A stretch of 64,000 nt of DNA from Paenibacillus eucommiae (GTDB lineage: Bacteria; Bacillota; Bacilli; Paenibacillales; NBRC-103111): positions 81,638 to 145,637 of the forward strand of contig NZ_JAGGLB010000028.1 in the NCBI RefSeq assembly GCF_017874215.1. Direction: 5' to 3'. Positions 37,109 through 44,901 of this stretch are shown in pieces. The first letter of the stretch is position 1, and each line of letters starts with the position of its first letter. The translations under genes and the position numbers were made by a program. Under the pieces are notes generated by a model, which made no database searches, was not told where the DNA came from, and saw nothing but the letters and a program-made list of their open reading frames with translations.

Positions 37109-37342
37109 ATGCTGGCAGTTCTTGGAATCCTCGCAGTAACCGCAATGATTATTTGGTTTGAGGTACCTTCTCTTTGGAAAAGAGGGCTGAAAAGAGAATT
37201 AATTGTATTCTCCATTTTGCTCATCTTGGGAGCAGGAGTAAGTATAGCGAAATCATCACATATTCAAGTTCCCAATCCATTGGATATGATGAATGTTATG
37301 TTTAAGCCGCTGGGCGATTTCATATTTGGAATAATAACGTAG
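37109..37342 (+). CDS. Small two-helix membrane protein, D subunit of the germinant receptor
   Basis: A 77-residue protein with two hydrophobic helices (about 1-18 and 32-48) and a third weakly hydrophobic end. Small proteins of this kind are encoded within several ger operons and are called D subunits; they modulate receptor activity. The start ATG lies four bases after the C subunit stop with AAAGGAG. The position between C and B is noteworthy. Assignment rests on size, topology and context. Confidence 0.75.
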   Translation: MLAVLGILAVTAMIIWFEVPSLWKRGLKRELIVFSILLILGAGVSIAKSSHIQVPNPLDMMNVMFKPLGDFIFGIIT

Positions 37343-37358
37343 TGGGAAGGAAACACAC

Positions 37359-38483
37359 ATGCTGGGAAAAGAATTCATATCCGGACGTCAATTGGCGATT
37401 TTAGTTTGCCTTTTTACAATTGGCAGTGCGATCCTAGTTATTCCATCGGGTCAGGCTGCTTATGCCCAGCAGGATGCCTGGATTGCAACGATCCTCGGAA
37501 CTGTAGCGGGAATAGGTATAGTATGGCTGTATACTTTGGTGGGCAGTCTCTTTCCTACACTTTCCCTGGTGCAATTAAGTGAAAAATTATTGGGGAAGTG
37601 GTTAGGGAAAGTCATTTCTTTTCTTTTTATTGGCATATTTTTTCTAGGTGGTCCGATTTCCAATGTGTACTATATCGGAAGCTTTATGACTTCGCAAATC
37701 ATGCCTGAAACTCCGATGGAGGCATTTAGTATTCTTTTTGTGCTTACTGCAGTGATGGGAGTACGTCTTGGTTTGGAAACTATGGCACGCACTGCGGAGA
37801 TCTTATTCCCATGGGTCTTGTTATTATTTTTTCTCTTGGTAATGTTTATAAGTCCTCAGATCAAAATGGACAATATATTGCCTATACTGGAGTCTGGGTT
37901 AAAATCAACAGTACCTGCTGCGCTAACTTTTTTAAGTGCCGCAGCTTTGCCGTCAGTCCTCCTCCTAGTGATTAATCCCTCCCAGATGAATCAGCCTAAA
38001 GAGGCTCGCAGAGCTTTTTTGATTGGATATTTAATGGGTGGAATGGTTCTGATCATTATCGTTACATTATGTATTTTGGTGCTTGGTCATGACTTGACAA
38101 CAAGAAATACGTATCCAAGCTATGCTTTAGCCAAGCTGATTAATATTGGGGATTTTCTGCAGCGGTTAGAGGTGCTCATGGCTTTTATATGGATTATTAC
38201 TCTTTATTTCAGGATGTCGCTGTATTACTATGTGACCCTTGTAGCTATTGCCCAAATTTTTAATTTGAAAGACTATCGTCCTCTGGCGATACCCTTAGGT
38301 TTGCTAATGCTGGCGCTCGCTCCAATTGAATATCCGACCAGTATTTTTGATGAATACACTACGAAAGTTTATTGGATTCCGTATGCATTGATTGCAGGGC
38401 TCATTTATCCTCTGGTTCTGCTTGGTATCGCACGCTTAAGAAAACATTTCCAGCCTGAATCCCCTGTAAATCAAGCGAAGTAG
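37359..38483 (+). CDS. GerAB-type spore permease, B subunit
   Basis: A 374-residue, ten-helix protein of the APC-superfamily spore permease family, expected to bind the germinant. Family features include an ISGRQLAILVCLFTIGSAIL start and PSGQAAYAQQDAWI between helices 1 and 2. It is the last gene of the operon, 16 bp after the D subunit. Likely controlled by the forespore sigma factor as for other ger operons, but no clear promoter was identified. Confidence 0.93.
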   Translation: MLGKEFISGRQLAILVCLFTIGSAILVIPSGQAAYAQQDAWIATILGTVAGIGIVWLYTLVGSLFPTLSLVQLSEKLLGKWLGKVISFLFIGIFFLGGPISNVYYIGSFMTSQIMPETPMEAFSILFVLTAVMGVRLGLETMARTAEILFPWVLLLFFLLVMFISPQIKMDNILPILESGLKSTVPAALTFLSAAALPSVLLLVINPSQMNQPKEARRAFLIGYLMGGMVLIIIVTLCILVLGHDLTTRNTYPSYALAKLINIGDFLQRLEVLMAFIWIITLYFRMSLYYYVTLVAIAQIFNLKDYRPLAIPLGLLMLALAPIEYPTSIFDEYTTKVYWIPYALIAGLIYPLVLLGIARLRKHFQPESPVNQAK

Positions 38484-38575
38484 CAGTTCCACTTGTATTC
38501 ATAGGCAACTTACTGGTAATCTTGTATAGAGGATAGAGAAAAACAAACAGCAGGATGGAAGGAGATATGAGCACT

Positions 38576-39085
38576 ATGTTAAATGAAACCCTTAGCGAAG
38601 CTTTGAACGAACAAATGAATTTTGAATTTTATTCAGCTCATGTTTATTTGGCAGCGGCGGGTTATTGTTCCGCGGAGAGCTGGGACGGATATGCGAACTT
38701 CTTTATGGTACAAGCGGAGGAAGAACGTTTTCACGCGATGAAAATCTATAAATATTTAAATGACCGGGGAAAAAGGGTCAAGCTGGCTGGCTTCGAAGCT
38801 CCTAACAATGAATACTCATCGATTCTTGAAGCATTCGAGCACGCCTATGCTCACGAAATCGTTGTGACTAAGCGGATTTATGATCTTTCCGACTTGGCCA
38901 TGAATGACCGCGAGCATGCAACGATTCAATTCCTCAAGTGGTTTATCGACGAGCAGGTAGAGGAAGAAGCGATGTTCGATTCCATTATCCAAAAGTTGAA
39001 ACGGATCGACAAAGACAGCAACGCCTTCTTCATGCTTGACGCCGAATTTGCGAAGCGTTCGTTTACACCTCTGGCTAATGCCTAA
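38576..39085 (+). CDS. ftnA: Non-haem ferritin
   Basis: A 169-residue iron-storage ferritin. Ferroxidase residues sit in LNEQMNFEFYSAHVY (first helix Glu), QAEEERFHAMK (Glu-Glu...His) and FIDEQVEEE. The start MLNETLSEAL matches the usual ferritin N-terminus and has AAGGAG about 11 bases upstream; ATGs at 38555 and 38567 lie before or on the ribosome binding site. It stands alone with its own terminator. A Fur-family gene lies 20 kb away in this window. Confidence 0.94.
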   Translation: MLNETLSEALNEQMNFEFYSAHVYLAAAGYCSAESWDGYANFFMVQAEEERFHAMKIYKYLNDRGKRVKLAGFEAPNNEYSSILEAFEHAYAHEIVVTKRIYDLSDLAMNDREHATIQFLKWFIDEQVEEEAMFDSIIQKLKRIDKDSNAFFMLDAEFAKRSFTPLANA

Positions 39086-39110
39086 AAGAAACAATAGCTT
39101 TACAAGGAAA

Positions 39111-39149
39111 ACCTTTCAGCCCGTGCGTGCGGGTTGGGAGGTTTTTTTT
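39111..39149 (+). terminator. Terminator after ferritin
   Basis: A 13-bp stem including four G-U pairs (ACCTTTCAGCCCG with CGGGTTGGGAGGT) around a six-base loop runs into eight T. Confidence 0.88.
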
Positions 39150-39223
39150 GAGGATTTGCTGGAAAAGTGTAAGTTTTCTAGAGCAGTAGCAGCCGCCTAA
39201 ACAGAATGGAGGGATTGCTTGAC

Positions 39224-39718
39224 TTAACGATGTTTTTCATCGTTAAAGGAAGTGTCTCCAGGTCAATCAGCAAGTTAACGTTGATTTTCATCGTTAAAAG
39301 AGGGCGGATAGCCCATCTGGATGATTAAAAGAGATTTTAATGATGTTTTCATTGTTAAAGTAAGATTGTGGACACGATCTGGTACTTTTAACGATGAAAA
39401 ACATCGCTAAAGTAGAGGCTCTTCATCGCACTTTCATCGCTCTTCATCCCAGCGCCATTACCCGCTACGAGTTCTCTTCCAACCCAGAGCAAAACCCTTG
39501 CTGGCTGTCCGTTTGAGCATGGTGTTCGTACGATTGTAGCTGAAAGAGGTAAGGGGTATGGGTGGAAAAGCGGTAGCGTCCGCATTTAAAGATTTGTTCC
39601 AACCTCAACATCCATTCCATTCAGGGAACAAATCTTTAACAGCAGTTGGAGCCCATACCCCTTACCTCCTCAAGCACTAGCGTCACGAGCACGCACACCA
39701 AAGGCCACCGCAAGGCGT
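39224..39718 (+). repeat. Composite intergenic element, copy C (most complete)
   Basis: Four palindromes lie at 39224-39246, 39275-39297, 39337-39358 and 39388-39410; their centres are 51, about 62 and 51 bp apart. The first three have T-rich and the fourth A-rich centres. The conserved block CTTGCTGGCTGTCCGTTTGAGC is at about 39498. The outer stem is a perfect 17 bp (GAGGTAAGGGGTATGGG at 39546-39562 with its complement at 39651-39667). The inner stem is TTTAAAGATTTGTTCC/GGAACAAATCTTTAA with a CATCCATTCCATTC loop. A tail with CACGCACACCAAAGGCCACC ends the unit. No open frame of note. Confidence 0.92.
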
Positions 39719-39732
39719 CTTTCATTATTTAT

Positions 39733-39761
39733 TTAAAGACAATTTAAAGATTTGTCTTTAA
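39733..39761. promoter_or_regulatory. Operator-like palindrome upstream of the dehydrogenase gene
   Basis: TTAAAGACAA and TTGTCTTTAA form perfect 10-bp arms around nine bases, about 55 bp before the start codon. The centre contains ATTTAAAGATTTGT, a 14-base match to the inner arm of the neighbouring composite element. Confidence 0.5.
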
Positions 39762-39814
39762 TAGGGGTTTGCTTTTACAATAAGAGTATTCCAACATTCG
39801 AAAGGAGCAAGACA

Positions 39815-40831
39815 ATGAAAACGATTCAAGATTTAGAGAATAAGCTGGCTCAGCCATCTGCTGATTTAATCCGTGATATTGCTGCAATAGATGGAGATAT
39901 TATGCTGCTTGGTGTAGGAGGCAAAATGGGTCCGAGTCTTGCGAGACTGGCCATGAATGCGATTAAAGAAGCAGGTGTTCAAAAGAAAGTGATCGGCGCT
40001 TCCCGGTTTTCTTCCGGAGATGTAAAGCAGGAGCTGGAAGCAGCCGGAGTAGAAACAATATCTGTTGATTTACTAGACGATGCGCAGCTGCAGAGTTTGC
40101 CAGATGTGAAAAATGTCATTTATATGGCTGGTAATAAATTTGGTACTACAGGTAATGAACATTTTACGTGGGCGATGAACGCTTATTTGCCGGGTCGTGT
40201 TGCAGAGAAATACAAAGATTCACGTATCGTTGTGTTTTCCACGGGTAATGTGTACCCAATGACTCCGATCGCTTATGGAGGTGTTTCTGAAGAGGATCCG
40301 ACTGGCTCTAATGGGGAATATGGACAATCCTGCTTAGGCCGCGAGCGTGTGTTTGAATACTTCTCCCACAAGCATGGTACACCGCTGGTTATTTACAGGT
40401 TGAATTATGCGATTGATATGCGCTATGGCGTATTGCTCGAAATGGCAAAGCAAGTAAAAGCAGGAAAGCCTATCGATGTTACAATGGGAAGTCTCAACTG
40501 TATCTGGCAGGGTGATGCCAATGAAATCGCGATCCGTGCCTTGAACGTTTGCAGCAACCCGCCGAAAGTGCTTAATGTATCCGGACCGGAGACCATTTCA
40601 CTGCGCTGGCTGGCAACGATGTTCGGCCAAAGATTTGGAGTTGATGTATCCTTTGTCGGAGAAGAATCGCCTACTGCATATATTAGTAATTCGGCGAAAG
40701 CCCACCAATTGTTCGGGTATCCAAGCGTTTCATTGCTGCAGATGATTGATTGGACGGCTGAGTGGTTAAATGCTGGAGGTCATGTGTGGAACAAGCCAAC
40801 TCATTTTCAGGAGAGAGAGGGGAAATACTAA
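39815..40831 (+). CDS. NAD-dependent epimerase/dehydratase (extended SDR)
   Basis: A 338-residue Rossmann enzyme: the nucleotide loop LLGVGGKMGPSLA (a variant of GxxGxxG) lies near residues 35-50, an NVIYMAG strand follows and a FSTGNVYPM segment contains the substrate-side Ser/Thr. The expected Tyr-x3-Lys reads YGQSCLGRE, so the catalytic Lys is replaced by Gly-Arg context and activity may be altered. ATG 39815 has AAAGGAG. It is followed three bases later by a DHDPS-family gene. The substrate, probably a sugar or sugar acid, is unknown. Confidence 0.82.
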   Translation: MKTIQDLENKLAQPSADLIRDIAAIDGDIMLLGVGGKMGPSLARLAMNAIKEAGVQKKVIGASRFSSGDVKQELEAAGVETISVDLLDDAQLQSLPDVKNVIYMAGNKFGTTGNEHFTWAMNAYLPGRVAEKYKDSRIVVFSTGNVYPMTPIAYGGVSEEDPTGSNGEYGQSCLGRERVFEYFSHKHGTPLVIYRLNYAIDMRYGVLLEMAKQVKAGKPIDVTMGSLNCIWQGDANEIAIRALNVCSNPPKVLNVSGPETISLRWLATMFGQRFGVDVSFVGEESPTAYISNSAKAHQLFGYPSVSLLQMIDWTAEWLNAGGHVWNKPTHFQEREGKY

Positions 40832-40833
40832 GT

Positions 40834-41901
40834 ATGAGTACGAGAAGAGAACTAAGCCAGGAGCAGACAAAAGCATTGCATGATGGATTGGTTATTCCCG
40901 CACATCCGCTGGCATTAAATGCATCGAGGCAGCTGAATGAACGCTATCAAAGAGCATTATCCCGTTATTATATGGCTTCTGGAGCAGGTGGAGTTGCGGT
41001 TGGCGTTCACTCTACCCAATTTGAAATTAGAGACAAACAATTTAACCTGTTTGAAAAAGTGCTGGGTCTTGCTGCAGAGGAAGTGAAAAAAGCTGAATTA
41101 AACCGCCCTTTTATCCAAGTAGCTGGTATTTGCGGTCCTACGGAGCAAGCTGTTGAGGAAGCGGAAATCGCAGCGGGACTTGGCTATGATGTAGGGTTAG
41201 TCAGTATGGGCGGCTTGCAAAGCTTGACCGAGCAGGAGCTGCTGCGCCGAATTGAGAAGGTTGCCGAAATTATTCCGGTATTCGGCTTTTATTTGCAGCC
41301 TTCCGTTGGAGGAAGGGTACTAAGCTTCGATTTCTGGAAAGAGTTTGCTGATATAACCGGAGTAGTTGCGATCAAAATGGCACCTTTTAACCGTTACCAG
41401 ACTATCGATGTGGTACGTGCCGTATGCGGCTCTAAGCGTCGGGATGAGATCGCTCTCTACACTGGAAATGACGACAATATCGTAAATGATCTGCTGACAA
41501 CATACCGTTTTACAATCAATGGGCAGCCTGTTGAGAAGAAAATAGTAGGGGGTCTGCTAGGACATTGGGCCGTTTGGACACATAAAGCGGTTGCTTTGCT
41601 TGAAGAAATAAAAGCAGTGCGCGGGGACGAGAGTATTGCATCTTCATGGTTGACACGCAACATAGAGGTGACGGATTCAAATGCAGTATTGTTTGATACA
41701 GCGAACGGCTTCGCAGGCTGTATCCCTGGAATCCACGAAGTACTGAGAAGACAGGGACTTCTGGAAGGAATTTGGTGCTTAAATCCGCACGAAGAGCTGT
41801 CTCCGGGACAAAGCGAGGAGTTCGACCGTATTTACCGCGATTATCCGCATTTGGTTGATGATGAATTTGTTTCCGCTCATTTGGAGAAGTGGCTTTCTTA
41901 A
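40834..41901 (+). CDS. Dihydrodipicolinate synthase/N-acetylneuraminate lyase family protein
   Basis: A 355-residue (beta/alpha)8 aldolase-family protein. The Schiff-base lysine is likely the Lys in VVAIKMAPFNRY (about residue 180). The usual GTTGE active-site loop is not obvious and the Tyr motif is FGFYLQP, so the substrate probably differs from that of DapA or NanA. ATG 40834 starts three bases after the dehydrogenase stop; GAGAGAGGGGAAA precedes it. The pair probably catalyses consecutive steps on a keto-sugar acid (inference). Confidence 0.8.
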   Translation: MSTRRELSQEQTKALHDGLVIPAHPLALNASRQLNERYQRALSRYYMASGAGGVAVGVHSTQFEIRDKQFNLFEKVLGLAAEEVKKAELNRPFIQVAGICGPTEQAVEEAEIAAGLGYDVGLVSMGGLQSLTEQELLRRIEKVAEIIPVFGFYLQPSVGGRVLSFDFWKEFADITGVVAIKMAPFNRYQTIDVVRAVCGSKRRDEIALYTGNDDNIVNDLLTTYRFTINGQPVEKKIVGGLLGHWAVWTHKAVALLEEIKAVRGDESIASSWLTRNIEVTDSNAVLFDTANGFAGCIPGIHEVLRRQGLLEGIWCLNPHEELSPGQSEEFDRIYRDYPHLVDDEFVSAHLEKWLS

Positions 41902-41950
41902 TGATAGAATAAAAGGATGAAAAGGTAAGAGAAAAAGTGAGGGATCGCTG

Positions 41951-42631
41951 ATGCGCTTTAAGGATGTATTTTCCATAATCGGCCCCGCTATGGTTGGACC
42001 TTCTAGCTCCCATACGGCGGGTGCCGTAAGACTTGGGAGAGTAGCTCGTCATTTGTTCGGCAGCTTGCCTGATGCTGTTGAGATTGTGTTCTATGGTTCC
42101 TTTGCGGATACTTATCAAGGCCATGGAACCGATCTTGCGATCGTTAGCGGTTTGCTTGACTATGATACAGATGATCCTCGTATTCCGACATCTCTTATTA
42201 TTGCTGCCCAGCTTGGCCTGGATATTCAGTTCAAGCAGGGCAAAGGGCAATCGTGGCATCCGAATACAGCGAAGATGACGCTGTATTCGGACACCCGAAA
42301 GTTAAGCGTAATCGGTGCGTCTATTGGCGGCGGAAATATTGAGATTATCAATGTCAATGATTTTGATGTGAAGTTCACGGGGGAATACCCCACATTAGTT
42401 ATTTTTCATCAGGACCGGACTGGGCTTATCGCTGATGTCGCTGATTTGCTCCGCCGCGAAGCGATCAATATCGGACATATGGACGTGGACCGTAAAGGAC
42501 GAAGCGGTGATGCGATGACGGTTATTGAGGTGGATAGTACGATGACGGAGCCATTGCTGCAAGAGATCAGCGGGATGTCCGGGGTTTATGAAGTGAAAAA
42601 AGTGGAACTCATGGAAAGAAGGCTTTCGTGA
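41951..42631 (+). CDS. sdaAB: L-serine dehydratase, iron-sulfur-dependent, beta subunit
   Basis: A 226-residue beta subunit with the conserved IGPSSSHT-like motif (VGPSSSHTAGA, residues 16-26) and a C-terminal ACT domain (about 148-220: YPTLVIFHQDRTGLIADVA) that may sense serine. The start ATG has GAGGGAT upstream. sdaAA starts immediately after the stop. Together they deaminate serine to pyruvate. Confidence 0.95.
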   Translation: MRFKDVFSIIGPAMVGPSSSHTAGAVRLGRVARHLFGSLPDAVEIVFYGSFADTYQGHGTDLAIVSGLLDYDTDDPRIPTSLIIAAQLGLDIQFKQGKGQSWHPNTAKMTLYSDTRKLSVIGASIGGGNIEIINVNDFDVKFTGEYPTLVIFHQDRTGLIADVADLLRREAINIGHMDVDRKGRSGDAMTVIEVDSTMTEPLLQEISGMSGVYEVKKVELMERRLS

Positions 42632-42632
42632 A

Positions 42633-43565
42633 ATGAGATTTCGTACACTGAAGCAATTGGTACAATGCTGTGAAGCGGAAGGGCTGAGCATCGCTGAGCT
42701 GATGCTGGCGGATCAGGCCCATCAATCGGGAAACAGCCCCGAACAGGAATTTCGCAAGATGATGGATTACTACCAGATTATGAAGGAAGCTGTAGCCAAA
42801 GGACTGACGGAAGACACTACCTCGCGCAGCGGGCTCACAGGTAAGGATGCTCAGAGGGTGATGAGCTTTATGAGCAATCAGGAGACATCCTTGGGTGAAG
42901 AAGCCTGTCGTGCTATGGCGTATGCTTTGGCGGTTTCCGAAGTCAACGCTTCCATGGGGCGCATCATTGCCACCCCGACTGCAGGCTCCTGTGGGATTAT
43001 ACCGGGTGTATTTATTAGTGCCCAGCAGCGTTTTGGCTGGGATGACGAACATATGGTCCGCGGCTTGTTTTGTGCTGGGGCTATTGGCTATGTCGTCGCG
43101 AACAATTCTTTTGTATCTGGCGCCGAAGGCGGCTGCCAGGCTGAGGTAGGATCAGCAATCGGCATGGCTGCCGGTGCAATGACAGAGCTGCGTGGCGGGA
43201 CTCCGGCACAGGCTGTTCATGCCGTTGGCCTTGCACTCAAAAACACACTTGGACTGATTTGCGATCCGGTTGGAGGACTGGTGGAAATTCCATGCATCGT
43301 CCGCAACGGCTTCGGGGCTGTAAATGCATTAGCCGCGGCTGATATGGCATTGGCTGGTGTCAGAAGCGTTATTCCTTCGGATGAAGTGGTGCAGGTCATG
43401 TATGAGGTTGGCATTTCAATGCCGGAAAAGCATCGTGAAACGGCAAAAGGCGGACTTGCCCAAACCCCTACAGGGAAGAAAATTATGGATTCGCTTTATC
43501 GCAAGGGGAAGGACAAAAGCAAGCCGGAAGCAAAGGCAGAACCAAATGAAGACGTCAAAAAGTGA
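42633..43565 (+). CDS. sdaAA: L-serine dehydratase, iron-sulfur-dependent, alpha subunit
   Basis: A 310-residue alpha subunit. TPTAGSCGIIPG near residue 112 and GAEGGCQAEVGSA near 165 hold cysteines that ligate the 4Fe-4S cluster, with a third in GLICDPVGGLVEIPC. It begins one base after sdaAB and ends with a Lys-rich tail. An M20 amidohydrolase follows after 47 bp, suggesting shared amino-acid catabolism. Confidence 0.95.
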   Translation: MRFRTLKQLVQCCEAEGLSIAELMLADQAHQSGNSPEQEFRKMMDYYQIMKEAVAKGLTEDTTSRSGLTGKDAQRVMSFMSNQETSLGEEACRAMAYALAVSEVNASMGRIIATPTAGSCGIIPGVFISAQQRFGWDDEHMVRGLFCAGAIGYVVANNSFVSGAEGGCQAEVGSAIGMAAGAMTELRGGTPAQAVHAVGLALKNTLGLICDPVGGLVEIPCIVRNGFGAVNALAAADMALAGVRSVIPSDEVVQVMYEVGISMPEKHRETAKGGLAQTPTGKKIMDSLYRKGKDKSKPEAKAEPNEDVKK

Positions 43566-43612
43566 ACTGAGTACAGAAGGAAGATATAGATTGTCTGAGA
43601 AGGAGGGAAATC

Positions 43613-44809
43613 ATGATTCCTAATGCAGTATCGCAGAGCCTAATGTCGTCAGGCAAGCTGCTGGAAGAACAACTAATTGCTTTCAGACGAGACTTGCACA
43701 GCAACCCAGAGCTCAGCTTCGAGGAGGCTGAGACTGCTGCCAAGGTTGCGGAGGAGCTTCGACAACTTTCCCTGGATGTGAAATGTGGGGTTGGAGGGCA
43801 TGGAATTGTTGCAGATTTACAGGGCAGCCGTCCCGGACGAACGATTGCACTTCGTGCTGATATGGATGCCCTGCCCATTCAAGAGGAAACGGGCTTGGAG
43901 TTTGCTTCCCGGCGTACTAATGTGATGCATGCTTGTGGTCACGATGCTCATACTTCTATTTTGCTAGGTGCTGCTAAATTGTTGGCACAGCATAAGGAGC
44001 AGCTTAGTGGGCGAGTGCGCTTTATTTTTCAATCTGCAGAGGAAATCAATGCTGGCGCGAAGGCGATGGTCGCTGAAGGAGTGCTGGAGGGTGTTGACGA
44101 AATTTACGGATTGCATAATCTTCCTACTTTAGCAGCTGGTAAGGTCGCTACTCGCCGCGGTCCTATGATGGCCTCGGTTGATCGCATCGAGATCACACTG
44201 GAGGGAAGAGGTGGTCACGGAGCCATGCCAGATCAGAGCATTGATCCGATTGTTGCCGCTTCCAGCATAGTGATGGGGCTTCAGACTGCTGTAAGCCGTG
44301 AGGTTTCTCCCTTGGAACCTGCAGTAGTTACTATTGGAAGTATTCATTCTGGAGACGCGAATAATGTGATTCCCCACCGTGCACACCTGACGGGAACGAT
44401 TCGGACATTCTCACCTGCTGTTCAGAAACTTATGCCGGAAAGAATACAAAGAATTGTAGAGCGTATTGCGGAAGCCTACCGCTGCAAAGCGGAGCTGACT
44501 TATATCGAGCAGGTGCCAGTGCTGGCAAGTGACGATGCTTGTGTAGCTCATGCTGAAGCTGTGATCGATAAAGTTATAGGTTCAGACAATCGTCTGCCGG
44601 CTGACCCGACTATGGGGGGCGAAGATTTCTCTGTTTATTTAAACTATGTGCCGGGCTGCTTTTTTTGGTTGGGAGCTGGTCCGGAAGTTAATGCTGAACA
44701 AGCTTATGGGCTGCATCACCCGCAGTTTACGCTTAATGAGGATTGTCTCGCACAGGGAGCATCCATCATGGCTGCAATTGCCATGAGCCGTACGGGAAGC
44801 TTTGAATAA
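43613..44809 (+). CDS. M20D-family N-acyl-L-amino acid amidohydrolase
   Basis: A 398-residue metallo-amidohydrolase with RRDLHSNPELSFEE, RADMDALPI, MHACGHDAH and FQSAEE, the metal-binding and catalytic blocks of hippurate hydrolase/aminoacylase enzymes, plus the dimerisation insert (about 185-300). ATG 43613 follows GAAGGAGGG. It is probably cotranscribed with sdaAB-sdaAA and releases amino acids from N-acyl forms in the cytoplasm. Confidence 0.92.
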   Translation: MIPNAVSQSLMSSGKLLEEQLIAFRRDLHSNPELSFEEAETAAKVAEELRQLSLDVKCGVGGHGIVADLQGSRPGRTIALRADMDALPIQEETGLEFASRRTNVMHACGHDAHTSILLGAAKLLAQHKEQLSGRVRFIFQSAEEINAGAKAMVAEGVLEGVDEIYGLHNLPTLAAGKVATRRGPMMASVDRIEITLEGRGGHGAMPDQSIDPIVAASSIVMGLQTAVSREVSPLEPAVVTIGSIHSGDANNVIPHRAHLTGTIRTFSPAVQKLMPERIQRIVERIAEAYRCKAELTYIEQVPVLASDDACVAHAEAVIDKVIGSDNRLPADPTMGGEDFSVYLNYVPGCFFWLGAGPEVNAEQAYGLHHPQFTLNEDCLAQGASIMAAIAMSRTGSFE

Positions 44810-44901
44810 AGCTATGAAGCACTAACTGGTTGACGTCAGCTTTCCATAGAAGCTTCCTATATGATATTATTGGCATATGAATGAAAGGCTGGAGGCACGC
44901 G

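Noticed and set aside
39224..39410. CRISPR array from the regularly spaced palindromes
   Set aside because: Only four imperfect units, and the 'spacers' are themselves conserved between the 11-kb and 39-kb copies; there are no cas genes.
44830..44865. Promoter TTGACG ... TATGAT before the regulator gene
   Set aside because: The spacer is 24 bp, too long for a vegetative promoter.
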